Below, in pieces: positions 1 to 6,656 of a DNA stretch of 34,784 nt. Position 1 is the first letter of the stretch, and each line of letters opens with the position of its first letter. The notes below the pieces were generated by a model. The model ran no database searches, was not told the DNA's origin, and saw only the letters and a program-made list of their open reading frames with translations. Made by a program: the position numbers and the translations under genes. Source of the DNA: Nitriliruptoria bacterium. Its GTDB lineage: Bacteria; Actinomycetota; Nitriliruptoria; Euzebyales; Egibacteraceae. Location: positions 1-34,784 of the forward strand of contig PUKE01000285.1 of the NCBI GenBank assembly GCA_003550425.1. Reading direction: 5' to 3'.

Positions 1-407
1 GCGAGGAGATAGCCGAGCAGGACGGCCTCGTCCTCGTCGAGGCCATCGCCGGCCGCGGCCTCCTCGGCCCCGAAGGCCGCCGAGACCACCGTGTCGCCCG
101 CCTGGATGCTGCCGGCCTCGCGCCAGACGACCTCCCCGTGGTCACCGCGCACGCGCAGCGGGTGGTTGTGGGTCACCTCGAGGCTGCGCCCGGTGCGCAG
201 CGTCAGCCGCACGACGGGCTGGCGGCCGTTGTGGGTGAGCGCGGCGATCCCCTCGAGCGCGCCGCGCTCGTTGACCGCGCGCAGCCCCTGATCGCGGACG
301 TCGGTGACGCGCGAGGCACAGGTGGCGGGCTGGCCGGCGCGCGCGAAGACCTCTTCGATGGTCTCCAGGCCCCGATCGGTCCACAGGGTGGTGCCGGCCA
401 CGAGGCA
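1..407 (-). other. Intein inserted in the RecA P-loop (Hint N-terminal part, start of LAGLIDADG endonuclease; partial)
   Basis: The insert begins with Cys70 directly after GPESSGK. Block A is [11 protein letters not shown], with Cys as the nucleophile. Block B is VTHNHPLRV, which carries the TxxH pattern. The last visible residues, [11 protein letters not shown], match the start of endonuclease block C (consensus L-x-G-x-x-L-A-D-G). RecA would normally continue GPESSGKT, so the +1 residue after splicing should be the conserved Thr, an allowed nucleophile. The C-terminal splicing blocks (His-Asn/Thr) are outside the window, so splicing competence cannot be judged here. An alternative reading as a broken recA is unlikely because the frame is kept and the splicing motifs are intact. 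Confidence 0.93.
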
Positions 408-614
408 CTTGCCGCTGCTCTCGGGCCCGTAGATCTCGGTGACGCGCCCACGGGGGACGCCGCCGATGCCCAGCGCCACGTCCAGGCTGATGGCGCCGGT
501 CGGGATCGCCGAGACGGGCTCGGCGACGCCCTCGCCGAGCTTCATCACCGCGCCCTTGCCGTACTGCTTCTCGATCTGGCCGACTGCCATGTCGAGCGCT
601 TTGTCGCGATCCAC
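1..614 (-). CDS. recA: RecA recombinase, N-terminal extein plus start of an in-frame intein (partial, runs off left edge)
   Basis: RecA catalyses ATP-dependent strand exchange and triggers LexA self-cleavage. This reading frame is open to the left edge and is absent from the ORF track because it has no stop in the window. Translation from the GTG at 614 gives a RecA N-terminus ([20 protein letters not shown], then the Walker A stretch GPESSGK). After Lys69 the RecA sequence stops and an intein begins at Cys70 ([11 protein letters not shown]), so only about 69 residues of RecA are visible. An AGGAGG lies 6 nt before the GTG, which supports this start over the ATG eight codons later. The remainder of the intein and of RecA lies outside the window. 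The gene stands alone on this side: the next gene upstream is divergent. Confidence 0.95.
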   Translation of the reverse strand, partial: MDRDKALDMAVGQIEKQYGKGAVMKLGEGVAEPVSAIPTGAISLDVALGIGGVPRGRVTEIYGPESSGKCLVAGTTLWTDRGLETIEEVFARAGQPATCASRVTDVRDQGLRAVNERGALEGIAALTHNGRQPVVRLTLRTGRSLEVTHNHPLRVRGDHGEVVWREAGSIQAGDTVVSAAFGAEEAAAGDGLDEDEAVLLGYLL

Positions 615-720
615 CTGGGTCCTCCTCGCTGGCTGCGGGCGCTGGTTCGGTGACTGGAGCCGCACGGTACCGGTGGGGTGGGACACGGCGACGCAGGCGG
701 CGCCGTGGGCTGTGGATGCC

Positions 721-726
721 ATGCTA
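721..726 (-). promoter_or_regulatory. Probable recA -10 box
   Basis: On the minus strand TAGCAT lies one base after the SOS box and fits the actinobacterial TAnnnT -10 pattern. No convincing TTGACA-like -35 is visible at 17 nt. The SOS box occupies the spacer. This places the transcription start near 714 and gives a 5' leader of roughly 100 nt. Confidence 0.5.
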
Positions 727-727
727 G

Positions 728-741
728 CGAACCGGTGTTCG
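728..741. promoter_or_regulatory. LexA/SOS box upstream of recA
   Basis: CGAACCGGTGTTCG is a perfect match to the Gram-positive/actinobacterial SOS box pattern CGAAC-N4-GTTCG. It lies about 114 nt upstream of the recA GTG, just upstream (in recA orientation) of the likely -10 box. LexA bound here would block the recA promoter. The EamA gene is divergent, so a role there cannot be excluded. Confidence 0.85.
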
Positions 742-894
742 ACCGCGGGGGAGGTCGCGCACCGTCCCGGCCTCGCCTCGCGGGCGCGACCCTGCGCCGG
801 GCAGCGGCGCGCGGCACCATCCTCCCAGCCCGTCCACCCGAGCCCCGCGTGGGCTCCGACGGGCCGCGGCGCCGAGCGCGAGAGGAGCGAGGTG

Positions 895-1857
895 GTGAGC
901 GGGAGCCGACCGACGGCGGTGACCCGAGGCGGGTTCCTGCTCGTGGCCGCCGCCGCGGCGCTGTGGGGCACCGATGGGCTGTTCCGCTTCGGACCCGCCG
1001 AGGGGCTGCCGGCCAGCACGATCGTCGCGGTCGAGCACCTGATCCTCGTGGTGCTGCTCGCGCCGGTGCTCGTGCGCGCCACGCGCCGCGCCCGCGCGAC
1101 GTTCGACCGCGGTGACGTCGTCGCGCTCGTGCTGGTCGGCGTGGGCGCCTCGGCCGTCGCGACGGTGCTGTTCACCGCAGCCTTCGCCTTCGGCGACCCC
1201 AACACCCCGCTGCTGCTCCAGCAGCTGCAGCCGCTGTTCGCGGTCCTCGGCGCGCGGCTGGTCCTCGGCGAGCGACTGCTGCGGCGCTACCCGCTGTTCT
1301 TCGTCGCCGCCGTGGCCGGCGCCTACCTCGTGACCTTCGAGGACCCGAACGACGCCACCATCGCCGGGGCCGCCCCGGCGCTGCTCGCGGCCGCCGCCGC
1401 GGGCCTGTGGGGCATGGGCACGGTCCTCGGGCGGCGCCTGACCGCCAAGGTCACCTTCACCGAGCTGGCAGCGCTGCGGTTCGGCGTGGGGCTGCCGGCC
1501 GCGATCGCGCTGCTGCCGATCGGCGGCGGCGCGGCGGCCGCGGCGACCCTGGACGGCGAGGCGCTCGCCTCCCTGCTCCTCCTCGCGCTCATCCCCGGGC
1601 TGCTCGGGCTCACCGTCTACTACCGAGGGCTGCGCGGCACGCCGGCCTCCAGCGCCACGCTCGCCGAGCTGGCCTTCCCGTTGAGCTCGCTGCTGGTCAA
1701 CTACCTCGCCTTCGGGGCAACCCTGACGCTCACCCAGGGGCTGGGGGTCGCGCTGCTCGCCGGCACGATCGCCGCCATGGGGCTGGCGCACAGCCGCCGG
1801 CCCGAGGCCACCGGCGTGCAGGTGCGCCACAGCGTCGCCGACGCCGGCGGGCGCTGA
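895..1857 (+). CDS. EamA/DMT-family membrane permease
   Basis: This is a predicted inner-membrane transporter of the drug/metabolite superfamily; the substrate is unknown. The product of about 320 residues is almost entirely hydrophobic and shows the two-fold EamA repeat. The first half runs from [18 protein letters not shown] to [11 protein letters not shown]. The second half begins near [20 protein letters not shown], whose AAxLWG phrase repeats that of the first half and marks the duplication. About ten membrane segments are expected. The ORF track starts at 439, but AGGAG at 883-887 is 7 nt before the GTG at 895 (GTG at 892 is also possible), and everything upstream lacks transporter features. 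The gene is divergent from recA and convergent with the DHA2 gene, with only 22 nt between the two stops. Confidence 0.85.
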   Translation: MSGSRPTAVTRGGFLLVAAAAALWGTDGLFRFGPAEGLPASTIVAVEHLILVVLLAPVLVRATRRARATFDRGDVVALVLVGVGASAVATVLFTAAFAFGDPNTPLLLQQLQPLFAVLGARLVLGERLLRRYPLFFVAAVAGAYLVTFEDPNDATIAGAAPALLAAAAAGLWGMGTVLGRRLTAKVTFTELAALRFGVGLPAAIALLPIGGGAAAAATLDGEALASLLLLALIPGLLGLTVYYRGLRGTPASSATLAELAFPLSSLLVNYLAFGATLTLTQGLGVALLAGTIAAMGLAHSRRPEATGVQVRHSVADAGGR

Positions 1858-1879
1858 CGGCGCGCGGCGGCGTGGTCGG

Positions 1880-3421
1880 TCACCGGGCCTCGTCGTCGTA
1901 CTCGCGGGCCCGGTGGGCCTGGAGCTCGCGCATCCGACGTCGACCCGGCATCGCCAGCGCCGCGACGAGCGCGAGGAGCAGCACCCCGAAGGCGACCTCG
2001 AACACGCGGTTGTAGGCCGCCTGGGCGGCCTCCACCTCAGCGGGCGTGGACACCGCCGGCGTGATGGTGCCGAGCTGGGCCACGAGCAGCGCGGCGAGGA
2101 TGGCCGTGCCCACCGCGCTGGCGACCTGGCGGTTCAGCGAGCGCAGCGCCGAGGCCTGGGTGATCAGTCGGTTGGGCACCGCGTTGATGCCCGCCACGTT
2201 CAGCGGGATGCGCATGAGGCCGGTGCCGAGCCCCTGGGCCAGCAGCACGCCGGTGATCCACCACACCGACGTCGTCGGGGTGAGGTTGGCCAGCTGCCAG
2301 GTCGTGGCGCACATGATCGACAGGCCGACCAGCAGCGGGCCGCGGGCGCCGACCCGATCGGCGAGCCACCCGCCGACGGTCATGGTCGCCGCGACCCCGA
2401 TGGCCGAGGGCGCCATGATCAGCCCCACGTCCTGGGCCGAGAGGTCGCGCAGCACCTGCAGCTCGACCGGCAGGAAGTTCAGGCGCGCGAAGGTGACCAC
2501 GGTGATCATCCAGACCACCAGCAGGGACACGACGAACGTCGGCGTGGCCAGCAGCCGCGGCTCGACGATCGGGTGAGCGCGGCGCAGCGAGCGACGCCCG
2601 AGCGCCACCAGCACGACGACCCCGAGCACCAGCGCCGCCACCGTCGGCGGGGCGTCGAAGCCCCAGTCGCCGGCCTGGCGAGCGCCGACCACCAGCAGCG
2701 CCACGCCGAGGAACGCCAGCGCCCAGCCGGCGGTGTCCAGCGGTCGGGCCTCGCGTCGCGCCGGGTCGCGCAGCAGGCGCGCGGCCAGCGGCACCGCCAC
2801 CAGGCCGAGCACCACCAGCCCCGCGAAGATCAGCCGCCAGCTGCCCTGGGTGACCACCAGCCCGCCCAGCGGCGGGCCCAGCGCCGGGCCCGCCATCACC
2901 GCGACCCCGCGGATGCCGAGCACCAGGCCGCGACGATGCGGCGGGAACACCGCGAGCACCATCGCCATGCCCAGCGGCATCAGCGCGCCACCGCCAGCCC
3001 CCTGCACGAAGCGCGCGGCCAGCAGCGCCTCGAGCGAGGGCGCGAGGGCGCTGAGCAGCGAGCCGAGGGTGAACACCGACAGGCTCGCCACGTACACGCG
3101 CTTGTGCCCGAAGCGGCCGGCGAACCAGGCGGTGGCCGGCTGCACTGCGACGACGGCCAGCAGGTAGGTGGTGATGACCCAGTCGACGTCGAGCAGGCCA
3201 CCGGGCCCGAGGTCGGCGGAGATCTGCGGCAGCGCCACCCCGAGGATCGTGGTGTTGAGCACCACGAGATAGCTGCCGACCAGCACCACGCCCATGACGA
3301 TCCATGGGCGCCAGCCCGCGCGCGCGGCGCGGACCGCGGCGCCATCGCCCGCGCTGGGGTCGTCGGTAGTCGTGCGGTCGGCGTCCGGGCCGTCTCGGTC
3401 TGGGGGTGGCGACGCGGTCAT
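1880..3421 (-). CDS. MFS drug efflux transporter, DHA2 (EmrB/QacA-like) family
   Basis: A proton-coupled multidrug exporter is likely. The 513-residue protein has the length and hydrophobicity of 14-TM DHA2 transporters. Early motif D-like LNTTILGVALPQI is followed by loop 2-3 motif A (GRFGHKRVY) and by motif C, GPALGPPLGG, typical of drug:H+ antiporters. The N-terminal 35 residues are hydrophilic, Asp/Pro-rich and cytoplasmic. The ATG at 3421 is preceded by a weak SD but by TAGCCT ten bases upstream, so a very short leader is likely. It lies downstream of an HTH_42/AlkZ-like gene on the same strand, separated by about 240 nt. No adjacent TetR or MarR regulator is seen. Confidence 0.88.
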   Translation of the reverse strand: MTASPPPDRDGPDADRTTTDDPSAGDGAAVRAARAGWRPWIVMGVVLVGSYLVVLNTTILGVALPQISADLGPGGLLDVDWVITTYLLAVVAVQPATAWFAGRFGHKRVYVASLSVFTLGSLLSALAPSLEALLAARFVQGAGGGALMPLGMAMVLAVFPPHRRGLVLGIRGVAVMAGPALGPPLGGLVVTQGSWRLIFAGLVVLGLVAVPLAARLLRDPARREARPLDTAGWALAFLGVALLVVGARQAGDWGFDAPPTVAALVLGVVVLVALGRRSLRRAHPIVEPRLLATPTFVVSLLVVWMITVVTFARLNFLPVELQVLRDLSAQDVGLIMAPSAIGVAATMTVGGWLADRVGARGPLLVGLSIMCATTWQLANLTPTTSVWWITGVLLAQGLGTGLMRIPLNVAGINAVPNRLITQASALRSLNRQVASAVGTAILAALLVAQLGTITPAVSTPAEVEAAQAAYNRVFEVAFGVLLLALVAALAMPGRRRMRELQAHRAREYDDEAR

Positions 3422-3431
3422 GGGAGCCCCG

Positions 3432-3437
3432 AGGCTA
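3432..3437 (-). promoter_or_regulatory. Candidate -10 box of the DHA2 efflux gene
   Basis: TAGCCT on the minus strand ends 10 nt before the ATG at 3421 and fits TAnnnT. It would give a leader of only a few nucleotides. No clear -35 is visible. Confidence 0.3.
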
Positions 3438-3590
3438 GCCCGCGGCGGCTGGCCGGCCGCCGCGGCCGCGGCCGCGGCGCGCCCCTATCCGCACGGTGTG
3501 TCGGCCGCGCGGCGAGAACACGGCCTTGGACGACACAGCTCGAGCGAGACGCCGGGCGTGGATCGCGATCAGGCCGCGCATCACGGGTGT

Positions 3591-3645
3591 GACGACACAC
3601 CTGGGCAGACCGCGGGGCCGGCGGCGACGACACACCTGGGCGGAC
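3591..3645. repeat. Pair of 20-bp direct repeats (GACGACACACCTGGGC-GAC), 35-bp period
   Basis: GACGACACACCTGGGCAGAC (3591-3610) recurs as GACGACACACCTGGGCGGAC (3626-3645) with one mismatch. A related fragment, GGACGACACAGC, lies near 3527. The repeats sit just past the stop of the HTH_42 gene, in the 238-nt gap before the DHA2 gene. They could be operator sites for the efflux gene or a short dispersed intergenic repeat; the sequence alone does not decide. Confidence 0.6.
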
Positions 3646-3659
3646 AGCGGGCGCGGCGG

Positions 3660-4766
3660 TCAGGCCGGGTCGGCGACCTCGACCTCGGTCGACTCGCCGG
3701 CGAGGGCGAGCAGCGCGAGCATGCGGTCGGCCTCGGCGAGCAGCCCGGCGCGGTCGGCCTCGGCCAGCAGCGCGAAGGGCTCCAGGACCACCCTGACGTG
3801 GTCGGGGGCACGATCGATGCGCCAGGTGCCCGCCACGAACCCGTCGATCAGCAGGGTGGGCTGCACGCGCGCGCCGGCGCGGAACACCCGCGGGCGTCGC
3901 TGCGGCGGGATGATCCGGCTGCGGTCGTCGTGGGCCATGAGGACGTTGTCGTAGGCGGGCAGCAGCCGCGGCGGCGCGGGCTCGTCGCCCGCGGGGCGCG
4001 GGGCGCCGGGCACGTCGAACAGCTCCAGGCCCCGCTCGTCGCGCAGGACCTCGAGGTGGGGGCGCAGCTCGGGCAGCACCGCCTGCTGGCGGGTCATGCT
4101 CGTGAAGGCCTGCATGTCCACGACGCCGGCCGGGCCATAGGCGGCGAGGTAGCGCCACAGCAGCGTGGCCTCGTGGGAGACCGAGGCCGGCTCGGCCTCC
4201 AGCCAGTCGGCGGCGGTGGCCAGGCGCGGGGCGTCGTCGTGGTCCCACGTGCCGGCCGGCGGCAGGTGCACCAGTGGCAGGGCGGTGGCCACCGCCCAGG
4301 TCAGCCCGGCCGGGTCCTCGTCCGGCGCATGCGCGGCGAGCACCGCGCCGAGCTCGGCGTCGGTCAGCGGGTCGGATGCCAGCGCGGCGCGCGCGACCTC
4401 CACCAGGCGGGGAACGTCGACGCGCTGCCACACCTCCCCGAACAGCCCGCGCGTGGCCCGCTCGAGGGCCGGCTGGACGGCCACGGCCAGCCGCAGCAGG
4501 TCCCGCGCCGACACCAGATGCGCCGCCGCGCGCACGAAGGGGGCCCGCACGAGGCGACGCTGGGCCAGCAGGTCGGCGACCTCGTCGGGGTGATAGGCGC
4601 TGAGGCGAGCCCACAGCCCGAGGTGGGGCGGCTCGGCCTCCTGGGCCTGGACCGCCACCAGGTGCTCGATGGCGGCCAGTGGGTCCAGCGTGGCGCGCTC
4701 CAGCAGCAGTTGGCGCGCGAGCAGCGCCCGGTTCAGCTCGCGGCGGGTGAGGACCGTGTCGGACAT
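3660..4766 (-). CDS. HTH_42 winged-helix protein, AlkZ/YcaQ-like DNA glycosylase candidate
   Basis: This 368-residue protein belongs to the winged-helix HTH_42 (DUF1006) family. Family members AlkZ and YcaQ are DNA glycosylases that unhook interstrand crosslinks and remove bulky alkylated bases. Near the N-terminus it has HLVAVQAQEAEPPHLGLWAR, placing Gln40-Ala-Gln42 where AlkZ-type enzymes carry the catalytic QxQ motif (YcaQ types have QxD). The C-terminal phrase LLIDGFVAGTWRI is typical of the family. The full length matches the family, so it appears intact. The gene follows cinA by 69 nt on the same strand, in a DNA-repair neighbourhood, and precedes a drug exporter. The family assignment is firm; glycosylase activity is inferred. 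A non-catalytic DNA-binding role is possible. Confidence 0.8.
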   Translation of the reverse strand: MSDTVLTRRELNRALLARQLLLERATLDPLAAIEHLVAVQAQEAEPPHLGLWARLSAYHPDEVADLLAQRRLVRAPFVRAAAHLVSARDLLRLAVAVQPALERATRGLFGEVWQRVDVPRLVEVARAALASDPLTDAELGAVLAAHAPDEDPAGLTWAVATALPLVHLPPAGTWDHDDAPRLATAADWLEAEPASVSHEATLLWRYLAAYGPAGVVDMQAFTSMTRQQAVLPELRPHLEVLRDERGLELFDVPGAPRPAGDEPAPPRLLPAYDNVLMAHDDRSRIIPPQRRPRVFRAGARVQPTLLIDGFVAGTWRIDRAPDHVRVVLEPFALLAEADRAGLLAEADRMLALLALAGESTEVEVADPA

Positions 4767-4835
4767 GGCGGCGCTCGGGGCTCGGGGGTCTGGGGTCGGG
4801 ATCAGGGCGCTGGGCGCTGGGCTCTTGGCTCGAGG

Positions 4836-6122
4836 TCAGGTGCGCGGGGGGTCGGTCTCGCCGGCCAAGACCCGGCGGGCGAGGTCGAGCGCCGTGGCCG
4901 AGGCCATCCGCTGGATCTCCACCCGGGTGCGGGCGGGCACCTGACGGCGACGGTGCCGCTCGGCCGCGGGCTCCTGCCGTCCGTCCCAGACCGCGGCGAT
5001 GACGGTGCCGACCTCGGCGTCGCCCTGGGGCTCCGGTCCCGCGACGCCGACCAGCCCGAGGCCGACGTCGGCGCCGCACCGCTGCGCCGCGCCACGCGCC
5101 AGGGCGGCCGCCACCGCCTCGTCGACCGGGCCCCTGGCGGCGAGCAGGTCGCGGTCGACCCCGCCCAGCGTCGCCTTGAGGTCGGTGGCGTAGCACAGCA
5201 GCCCGCCGCGGAACCAGGCGCTCGCGCCGGGCACGGCCACCAGCCGCTCCCCCACGCGCCCGGCGGTGAGCGACTCGGCGACCGCGAGGGTGTGCCCACC
5301 GGCGGCGAGGAGGCGGGCGACCTGGTGCTCGGGCCCCTCGTCGTCGATGCCGGCCACCGCCGGGCCGAGGCGACCCGCGATCGCGTCGACGACCGGCTGC
5401 GAGCGGGCGACGGCCTCCTCGCGGGTGGCGTCCTTGGCCGTGACGCGCACGCGCACCTCGCCGCCCGAGGCGAGGAACGCCACGGTCGGGTTCGCGCGAC
5501 CGTGCTCGTCCTCCAGGCCGGCGACGAGGTCGCCGAGGCGGTCGGCGACGTCGGACTCCCCGATCCCCGACGTGCGGACCAGGCGGCTGATCGTCGCGCC
5601 CTGACCGGCGGCCTCGGACAGGGCGGGCAGCAGATCGCGGTGCGCGAGCTCGTGAAGCTCCCATGGCGGCCCCGGCAGGCACCAGACCTCGGTGCCATCA
5701 GCGAGCGTCACCACGAAGCCGGCGGCCGTGCCGGCGGGCCACAGCACCCGCGCGCCCGCGGGCAGGTCGCACTGGACGAGGTTGCGCTCGGGCATCGACC
5801 GGTGCATGCGGGCGAAGCGCTCGCGCAGGTGGTCCACGAGCCCCTGGTGGCGCTCGAGGGGCACCCCGGCGAGGTCGGCGACCACGAAGCGGGTGAGGTC
5901 GTCCTGCGTGGGGCCCAGCCCGCCGCCGACGATCACGACGTCGGCCCGGTCGGCGGCCTCCGCCAGGGCCGCGGCGAGCCGCTCGGGGTTGTCGCCGACG
6001 ACGGTGTGGCGGTGCACGTCGACGCCGATCTCGGCCAGGCGGCTGGTCAGCCACGTCGAGTTGGTGTCGACGATGTCCCCCAGCAGCAGCTCGCTGCCGA
6101 CGGCGACGATCTCTGCGCGCAA
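4836..6122 (-). CDS. cinA: CinA-family protein (MoCF domain + CinA C-terminal NMN deamidase-like domain)
   Basis: CinA proteins recycle pyridine nucleotides (NMN deamidation, ADP-ribose hydrolysis) and are historically linked to competence and recA. From the TTG at 6122 the 428-residue product starts LRAEIVAVGSELLLGD, the classical CinA N-terminus. GGLGPTQDDLT follows in the MoCF-binding domain, and the C-terminal domain starts near residue 265 with LAVAESLTAGRVGERLVAVPG. The ORF track extends to 6539, but that extension runs through 103-bp tandem repeats whose period is not a multiple of three, so it is not coding. Ribosome binding is weak (GAGG five bases before TTG). In actinobacteria cinA usually lies between pgsA and recA; here pgsA is missing and three other genes separate cinA from recA. 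Confidence 0.93.
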   Translation of the reverse strand: MRAEIVAVGSELLLGDIVDTNSTWLTSRLAEIGVDVHRHTVVGDNPERLAAALAEAADRADVVIVGGGLGPTQDDLTRFVVADLAGVPLERHQGLVDHLRERFARMHRSMPERNLVQCDLPAGARVLWPAGTAAGFVVTLADGTEVWCLPGPPWELHELAHRDLLPALSEAAGQGATISRLVRTSGIGESDVADRLGDLVAGLEDEHGRANPTVAFLASGGEVRVRVTAKDATREEAVARSQPVVDAIAGRLGPAVAGIDDEGPEHQVARLLAAGGHTLAVAESLTAGRVGERLVAVPGASAWFRGGLLCYATDLKATLGGVDRDLLAARGPVDEAVAAALARGAAQRCGADVGLGLVGVAGPEPQGDAEVGTVIAAVWDGRQEPAAERHRRRQVPARTRVEIQRMASATALDLARRVLAGETDPPRT

Positions 6123-6656
6123 CGGGGCCTCGGAGGGGTGGCGGGGCGGGCTCGGGCGGCCGCGCAGTATAGGCCGCCGTCGTGCGCGCGCCCCGCGGGG
6201 GCGCTGTGCACCCAGTGGCCCCCTGGCCTGCGCTCTGGGTGCAGATCCGACCACCACACGGCCGCTGTGCACCCAGTCGCCGGCGGGACGCCCGAACGGA
6301 GGGCCGATGTGCACCCAGTGGCCCCCTGGCCTGCGCTCTGGGTGCAGATCCGACCACCACACGGCCGCTGTGCACCCAGTCGCCGGCGGGGCCAGGGAAC
6401 GAAGGGCCGATGCGCACCCAGTGGCCGCCTGGCCTGCGCTCTGGGTGCAGATCCGACCACCACGCGGCCGCTGTGCACCCAGTCGCCGGCGGGACGCCCG
6501 ACCGGGTGCACGAACGACCACATGTGGTCCGATGTGCACCCAGTCGTGGGCAGCGGGGCAGCGGGGCGGCGCGGCAGCGGGGGCGGGCAGCCGGCGGCGC
6601 GGCGGGCGGCGGGGCGGCGCGGCGGGCGGCAGGGCGCCGGGGGCGGCGACCGGCCG
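6123..6656. other. 534-bp gap between ftsK and cinA: tandem repeats plus G-rich low-complexity DNA
   Basis: The gap contains no credible gene. Its left two-thirds are the 103-bp repeat array. The remaining part (about 6545-6656) is low-complexity sequence made of GGGG/GCGG blocks on the plus strand, C-rich in the ftsK transcript direction. In related clusters this slot often holds pgsA (phosphatidylglycerophosphate synthase); no pgsA-like reading frame is present. Confidence 0.7.
6206..6543. repeat. Three 103-bp tandem repeats with alternating TGCACCCAG / CTGGGTGCA boxes
   Basis: Units start at 6206, 6309 and 6412, exactly 103 bp apart, and a degenerate fourth start is at 6534. Each unit reads TGCACCCAG, then CTGGGTGCA about 19 nt later, then TGCACCCAG about 24 nt later, so every CTGGGTGCA box can pair with either neighbour. 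Exact boxes occur at 6207, 6235, 6268, 6310, 6338, 6371, 6441, 6474 and 6535, with variants at 6413 and 6503. A perfect palindrome, GACCACATGTGGTC, is at 6516-6529. The unit length is not divisible by three and the frames shift between copies, so the array is not protein-coding. The function is unknown. Confidence 0.92.

Larger units (their letters stand above)
615..894. other. recA/EamA divergent intergenic region
   Basis: This stretch of about 280 nt between two divergent genes holds the SOS box and recA -10. I see no other ORF with coding support in it. Several ORF-track entries cross it only as frame shadows. Confidence 0.6.

Noticed and set aside
439-894. EamA start at 439 and small ORFs upstream of recA
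   Set aside because: That region covers the recA start, SOS box and promoter, and the translated extension has no transporter character.
6123-6539. N-terminal extension of cinA (ORF to 6539)
   Set aside because: The frame crosses repeats with a 103-bp period, so each copy is read differently; CinA homology starts exactly at the TTG at 6122.
6206-6543. CRISPR array
   Set aside because: The spacers are as conserved as the boxes, the 103-bp units are long and contiguous, and no cas genes are present.
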